Assembly (NCBI GenBank): GCA_020062805.1 | Contig: JAGUVP010000152.1 | Location: 1 to 17,176, forward strand | Direction: 5' to 3' | From: Candidatus Bipolaricaulis sp. | GTDB lineage: Bacteria; Bipolaricaulota; Bipolaricaulia; Bipolaricaulales; Bipolaricaulaceae | Length of the DNA stretch: 17,176 nt | Part shown: positions 13,944 to 17,176 of the stretch, piece by piece | Position numbering within the stretch: the first letter of the stretch is position 1 | Layout: each line of letters starts with the position of its first letter | The notes under the pieces: model-generated | The model's database searches: none | The model's input: the letters and a program-made list of their open reading frames with translations, nothing else | Told to the model about the DNA's origin: nothing | Position numbers and translations under genes: made by a program

Positions 13944-14683
13944 TTACGGTGCAGCGCCGTCCCGGTCTGCCATGTCCTCGCGGACCATCCCGAAGCGGCG
14001 GACACAGTCCTTCACAGTCCCTCCAGATCGCCTTCCGCGTACAGCTCGCAGACGTAGTAGAGGTGCCCGGAGATCCGTACGTAGATAGGAGGTCTGCTTC
14101 GGTACGACCTGAGAGGTGAGCCAGCGCGCCGATGCGCCGGAACGCGTCCACCATTGCCAGGTGCACCCGGCCGTGCCACGAGACCACCGCTTCCTCGTAC
14201 ACCACTTCCCTCTTCTGCTCGATCCCGAGGAAGTAGCGGTGGATAATGATGTGGTCGCGGAGGACCTTGCACTCCCGAGCTCGGCGAACAGGATGCTCTG
14301 GCCTGGGAGGAAATGATCAAGGTGGGTCTACAATAAGAACGCTGTGCGCTCGACTTTGACGAGAGTATCCGTGGGAGTGTCGACCGCCGAGATAGCCATC
14401 GAGGGCACGAACTCCATCACCTCGGCGTCCACCAACTGCGCCCGAATGCGTCGAGCGGCTTGTCACCCGATGGTGGCCATCCTCGACAAAGCAGGCTCCC
14501 CCGATCTTGTACAGCTGACTGGACCGGAGGAAGGATCTTGCCCATCTGCCACGCGGCCCTCTACGTTTGCGCCACCTTGAGGCACTCCAGGTAGTCGTAG
14601 GGGAGATCCCCGCAAGGCAGGGTTAGATCAAGCTTACCGAACCATTTCCCGAGAGGCTTGCTCAAAGACAGAGCTGACCTCAT
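13944..14683 (-). pseudogene. Decayed ParB-like (ParB/Srx-fold) regulator gene
   Basis: No intact gene lies in this stretch, but the minus strand reads as one conserved protein if frames are switched. ATG 14683, 3 nt after the AOR stop, opens about 40 codons to TAG 14563-14561. The same frame then continues as RAAWQMGKILPPVQ. After a frame change near 14520 it reads LYKIGGACFVEDGHHRV, the ParB-like DGxHRV motif. After another near 14460 it reads QLVDAEVMEFVPSM up to TAG 14330-14328, then HFLPGQSILFAELG. A change near 14275 gives ECKVLRDHIIIHRYFLG and SGRTEADL. After changes near 14086 and 14020 it reads ISGHLYYVCELYAEGDLEG and VKDCVRRFGMVREDMAD, ending at TAA 13946-13944. This order (PP-x-LYK, DGxHRV, HRYFLG, GRTEADL) is that of ParB-domain regulators seen in some phyla. 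At least two stops and five frame changes make it non-functional unless the assembly is faulty. Confidence 0.7.
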
Positions 14684-14686
14684 CGC

Positions 14687-16537
14687 TCACAACGAGGAGC
14701 CTTCTCCCTCCCCCACAAGGTCCTCCAGCCCCAACGACCTCAGCTTCTCTGCACACAGGCCGTTCTTCGTCCAGCCCCGTCGCCGGCGGTACGCTTCGGT
14801 CTCGACCCGGAAAGCGTCTCGCTCGATCGCTCTCCCCGCCGATGCACCGCGGGGGAGCGGCTCGTGGAACCGCGCGGGGAGCCGGTCCTCCTCCGGCCCG
14901 TACCCAACACGGCCCGCATAGAGGCGCAGGAGGGCGAGGTTGCGCTCTCCCACAGCGAGCATGTCCTCCGGAGCGAGCTCGACCCCAGTGGCGTACGCCA
15001 GAAGCTCCCGGATGAGGGGATAGTTATAGCGGGGGCCGACGTCCCGCGTCACGAATGAGCACAGGACGAGCGAGTTCGCGAACGAGCGCAGGTCCTCATA
15101 GACCACCACAGCGTTCGCCTTCCCAGCCAGGGAGAACCGGTCCATCCGCTCCGTGATCCCCAGCTCCGGCGTAGGGGAATCGTTTTCAAGCATGGTATCG
15201 TGCATCCCCTCCATGTGGTTCGCTCCCCGCGAGCTCAAAGCATAGGAGAGGCCGAGACCGACCTTCCCCCGCGGTTCGTGCATCGGGATCTCGACCCCCT
15301 TTACCTCCATCGCGAAGTCGGCTCCGACCTTCTGAGCCCACGGAGCAAGACCAGCGGCGAGATCATCTCCGAAGCCCTCCCGGCGGGCGATCCTCTCCAC
15401 CCAGGTCACGATCGCCCCACCGTCTCCCCACGAAACGCGCTCCGTGACAAGCCCCTTCTCGGAGGCCTCCATGAGGGCGGCGATCGCGATCCCGACCGAG
15501 ATCGTGTCCACGCCGTACGCGTTGCAGAGCTGGTTCGCGAGGGCGATCGCGGGGAGGTTGGAACAGAGGCACAGAGATCCGAGTGCGGCGAGGGTCTCGT
15601 ACTCCGGGCCGCCGTACAGGGGACGAACAGCTTGACCCCCGAACTCGGTCTCCACAATACGCTTGCAGCGCACCGGGCACCCAGCACAGGTCTCGCGGCC
15701 GACGAGGATCGTCTCCTTCATCCGCTCCCCGCCGATGTCCGCCGTGTGATCGAACACGCCGTCCTGGAAGTTCTTCGTGGGGAGGATCCCCATCTCGGAG
15801 AGCCACGTCAGGCCGCGGGCGGTGCCGTACTCCCCGAACCGCTGCATCCCCTCGTCCATAAGCTCCTTCGCAAACTGGGACCGCGCGCGGACGAACCCGG
15901 ACCGGTTGGCAAGCGGTTTCTCCTGATGGCCCTTCACCGCGACCGCCTTGAGGCGCTTGGCTCCCATCACCGCGCCGAGGCCGGGCCGGCCAGCGGCCCG
16001 ATTCACGTCGTGGATGATGCACGCCTGGGACACGAGCTTCTCCCCCGCCGGGCCGATTCCGGCCACCCTCACACCGGGGTGGCGGACCTTGAGGACCTCG
16101 TCCACGTCGCCTGTAAGCTTCCCCCACAGGTCGCCCGCGTCTCGGATCTCGGCCCGGCCATCGGCGACGAGGAGGTACACCGGATCTTGAGCCTGGCCGC
16201 GGACGATGATCCCGTCGTAGCCGGACCGCCCCAGTTCGTGACCGACGTAGCCGCCCACGTAGGAGTCAGCGATGGATCCCGTTTTGGGGGACACAGCCAT
16301 CACGACGTGCCGGCCCGCGCCCGCGAGCCCCGTGCCCTGAAACGGACCGGTGGCCCAGACGAGGGCGTTCGTCGGCGCCAGGGCATCCGTGCCCGGGGGA
16401 ACGAGATCGAGGAGGAGCCGCGCCGCGATCCCCCTCCCTCCGAGGTGGAGTTCGTACCATCGGGAGGGGATCTCCCGCTCCCGCACGGTCGCAGTTGAGA
16501 GGTCCACGTCCAGATACCGTCCGCACGTTCCGTTCAC
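14687..16537 (-). CDS. Aldehyde:ferredoxin oxidoreductase family tungsten/molybdopterin enzyme
   Basis: This 616-residue protein has the normal family length (about 600-620). AOR-family enzymes oxidise aldehydes to acids and reduce ferredoxin, using a bis-pterin tungsten cofactor and one [4Fe-4S] cluster. The N-domain shows YLDVDLSTATV, LGGRGIAARLLLDLVPPG, ATGPFQGTG and GYVGHELGRSGYDGIIVRG, typical of the cofactor-binding barrel. Cluster ligands are Cys284, Cys287 and Cys291 (CAGCPVRC) plus Cys493 in LVLCSF, matching the spacing of Pyrococcus AOR. NAYGVDTISVG follows as expected. The start is GTG 16537, with AAGGAGG 4 nt upstream; the open frame upstream of it is only a shadow of rmuC. It overlaps the rmuC stop as GTGA. 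The substrate and subfamily cannot be read. No ferredoxin or MoaD gene is adjacent in this window. Confidence 0.93.
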   Translation of the reverse strand: MNGTCGRYLDVDLSTATVREREIPSRWYELHLGGRGIAARLLLDLVPPGTDALAPTNALVWATGPFQGTGLAGAGRHVVMAVSPKTGSIADSYVGGYVGHELGRSGYDGIIVRGQAQDPVYLLVADGRAEIRDAGDLWGKLTGDVDEVLKVRHPGVRVAGIGPAGEKLVSQACIIHDVNRAAGRPGLGAVMGAKRLKAVAVKGHQEKPLANRSGFVRARSQFAKELMDEGMQRFGEYGTARGLTWLSEMGILPTKNFQDGVFDHTADIGGERMKETILVGRETCAGCPVRCKRIVETEFGGQAVRPLYGGPEYETLAALGSLCLCSNLPAIALANQLCNAYGVDTISVGIAIAALMEASEKGLVTERVSWGDGGAIVTWVERIARREGFGDDLAAGLAPWAQKVGADFAMEVKGVEIPMHEPRGKVGLGLSYALSSRGANHMEGMHDTMLENDSPTPELGITERMDRFSLAGKANAVVVYEDLRSFANSLVLCSFVTRDVGPRYNYPLIRELLAYATGVELAPEDMLAVGERNLALLRLYAGRVGYGPEEDRLPARFHEPLPRGASAGRAIERDAFRVETEAYRRRRGWTKNGLCAEKLRSLGLEDLVGEGEGSSL

Positions 16538-17176
16538 CCTGCCTCCTTCTCCTGCGCCAGCTTGCTCAGCCGTCGTTGCACGTCGCCGACGAGCTTCTCG
16601 ACGTCCTCGTGCTTCCCCCGCGCGTTGCGCAGGTGGTTGCCGAGAGTGTTCACCTCGCCACCGATCTTCGTCACAAGGTCCTCCACGGCCCGCAGCTCGC
16701 CGAACAGCTCCTGCACGTTGCGCGACAACGCGAGCCCCCTCAGCCCCATCGCCACAGACCGGAGGTAGGAGTAGAACGAGTTCGGGGAGCAGGGAACGAC
16801 CCGCTTCGCCATCGCGTAGCTGAGGAAGTCGAGGTCGTCGCCCGGCATGAGGAGCTCGTGGTACACGCCCTCGGCAGGAATGTACATGAGGGCGAAGTCG
16901 GCCGTCCCCTCCTCGGGCCGGATGTACTTGGCAGCGATGGTATCCGCGTGCTTCTGGGCGTCCCGCACCAAGGCCCGCTTGTGCTTCTTTCGCTCCTCGT
17001 CCGTGGCCGCGGCCACGAGGCGCTCGAACCCGGACAAGGGGAACTTCGCGTCCACGGGAACGACGATCCCCTCGAGGAAGATCGCCGCGTCCACCGCCTC
17101 GCCGGTGGCAAACCGGTGCTGCTCGCGGTACCGATCGCGGGGCAGCACCTCGGCGAGGAGGTTGCCGAGGAGCCAC
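16534..17176 (-). CDS. rmuC: RmuC family DNA recombination/nuclease-fold protein (partial, 5' end outside window)
   Basis: The visible C-terminal ~214 residues carry the RmuC domain. GIVVPVDAKFPLSGFERL is the conserved VDAKFPL core, and GTADFALMYIPAEGVYHELL is the most diagnostic stretch. It is followed by VVPCSPNSFYSYLRSVAMGL and a C-terminal helical, coiled-coil-like tail rich in Lys and Glu. The frame stays open to the window edge (WLLGNLLAEVLPRDRY), so the N-terminal coiled coil and start lie beyond 17176. RmuC proteins have a restriction-endonuclease-like fold and limit certain DNA rearrangements in E. coli; the biochemical activity is poorly defined. The TGA at 16536-16534 overlaps the AOR GTG start, so the two genes share a transcript, although no shared function is evident. 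Confidence 0.92.
   Translation of the reverse strand, partial: WLLGNLLAEVLPRDRYREQHRFATGEAVDAAIFLEGIVVPVDAKFPLSGFERLVAAATDEERKKHKRALVRDAQKHADTIAAKYIRPEEGTADFALMYIPAEGVYHELLMPGDDLDFLSYAMAKRVVPCSPNSFYSYLRSVAMGLRGLALSRNVQELFGELRAVEDLVTKIGGEVNTLGNHLRNARGKHEDVEKLVGDVQRRLSKLAQEKEAG

Noticed and set aside
14012..14320. Separate small minus-strand genes of 102 and 117 codons in the 13.8-14.3 kb gap
   Set aside because: Each holds only a fragment of the ParB-like pattern and runs into nonsense where the frame changes, so they are pieces of one pseudogene.
15200..16498. Plus-strand open frame of 432 codons opposite the AOR-family gene
   Set aside because: It is an antisense shadow with no motifs; the opposite strand carries all cluster ligands and family segments.
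16538..17176. N-terminal 200-odd residue extension of the AOR-family frame to the window edge
   Set aside because: It is rich in Arg, Gly and Pro and lies over the clearly conserved rmuC frame. GTG 16537 with an SD gives the normal family length.

Overview
This is a GC-rich bacterial window with short intergenic gaps, many GTG starts, strong GGAGG-type Shine-Dalgarno (SD) sites and several 4-nt start/stop overlaps. Signal peptides, lipoprotein-like export and two beta-rich exported proteins ending in phenylalanine suggest a cell with an outer membrane. An aldehyde:ferredoxin oxidoreductase-family enzyme points to anaerobic metabolism. The mix (AOR, a divergent FtsZ, Cys-Cys-rich surface proteins) would suit a candidate phylum such as Bipolaricaulota/Acetothermia. 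That assignment is inference: there is no rRNA here, and no search was run.

Layout. Positions 1-652 (+) hold the glycine-rich tail of a TPM/YgcG-type protein followed by a LemA-like protein. Positions 722-3735 (+) are a four-gene polar amino-acid ABC importer (binding protein, permease, ATPase, permease) behind a good promoter, with a GC hairpin after the binding-protein gene. Positions 9712-3732 (-) form one tightly packed run: a beta-helix/DUF192 fusion, a SerB-like HAD phosphatase, an FtsZ with a long N-terminal extension, a PKD-domain exported protein and a short M1-type metallopeptidase. The last of these overlaps the importer tail-to-tail. A creatininase-family hydrolase (9791-10552, +) is divergent from this run. 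Next come two paralogous exported Cys-Cys-rich beta proteins (-), one of which carries two inserted OB-like domains. A badly decayed ParB-like gene (-) follows. The window ends with an AOR-family oxidoreductase and the C-terminal part of RmuC (-), which overlap by 4 nt.

How the genes work together. The importer is a self-contained unit. The FtsZ run mixes one cytoplasmic division protein and a small phosphatase with three exported proteins, so its common theme, perhaps the envelope, is unproved. The most notable observations are: an FtsZ whose first ~80 residues resemble DnaA domain I or the C-terminal domain of the Pol III tau subunit; a NosD-like beta-helix fused to DUF192; the Cys-Cys protein family with an OB-domain insertion; an 11-bp inverted repeat that could hide the SD of one of those genes; and a ParB-like pseudogene readable through several frameshifts. 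No tRNA, rRNA, CRISPR array, transposase or insertion sequence was seen.
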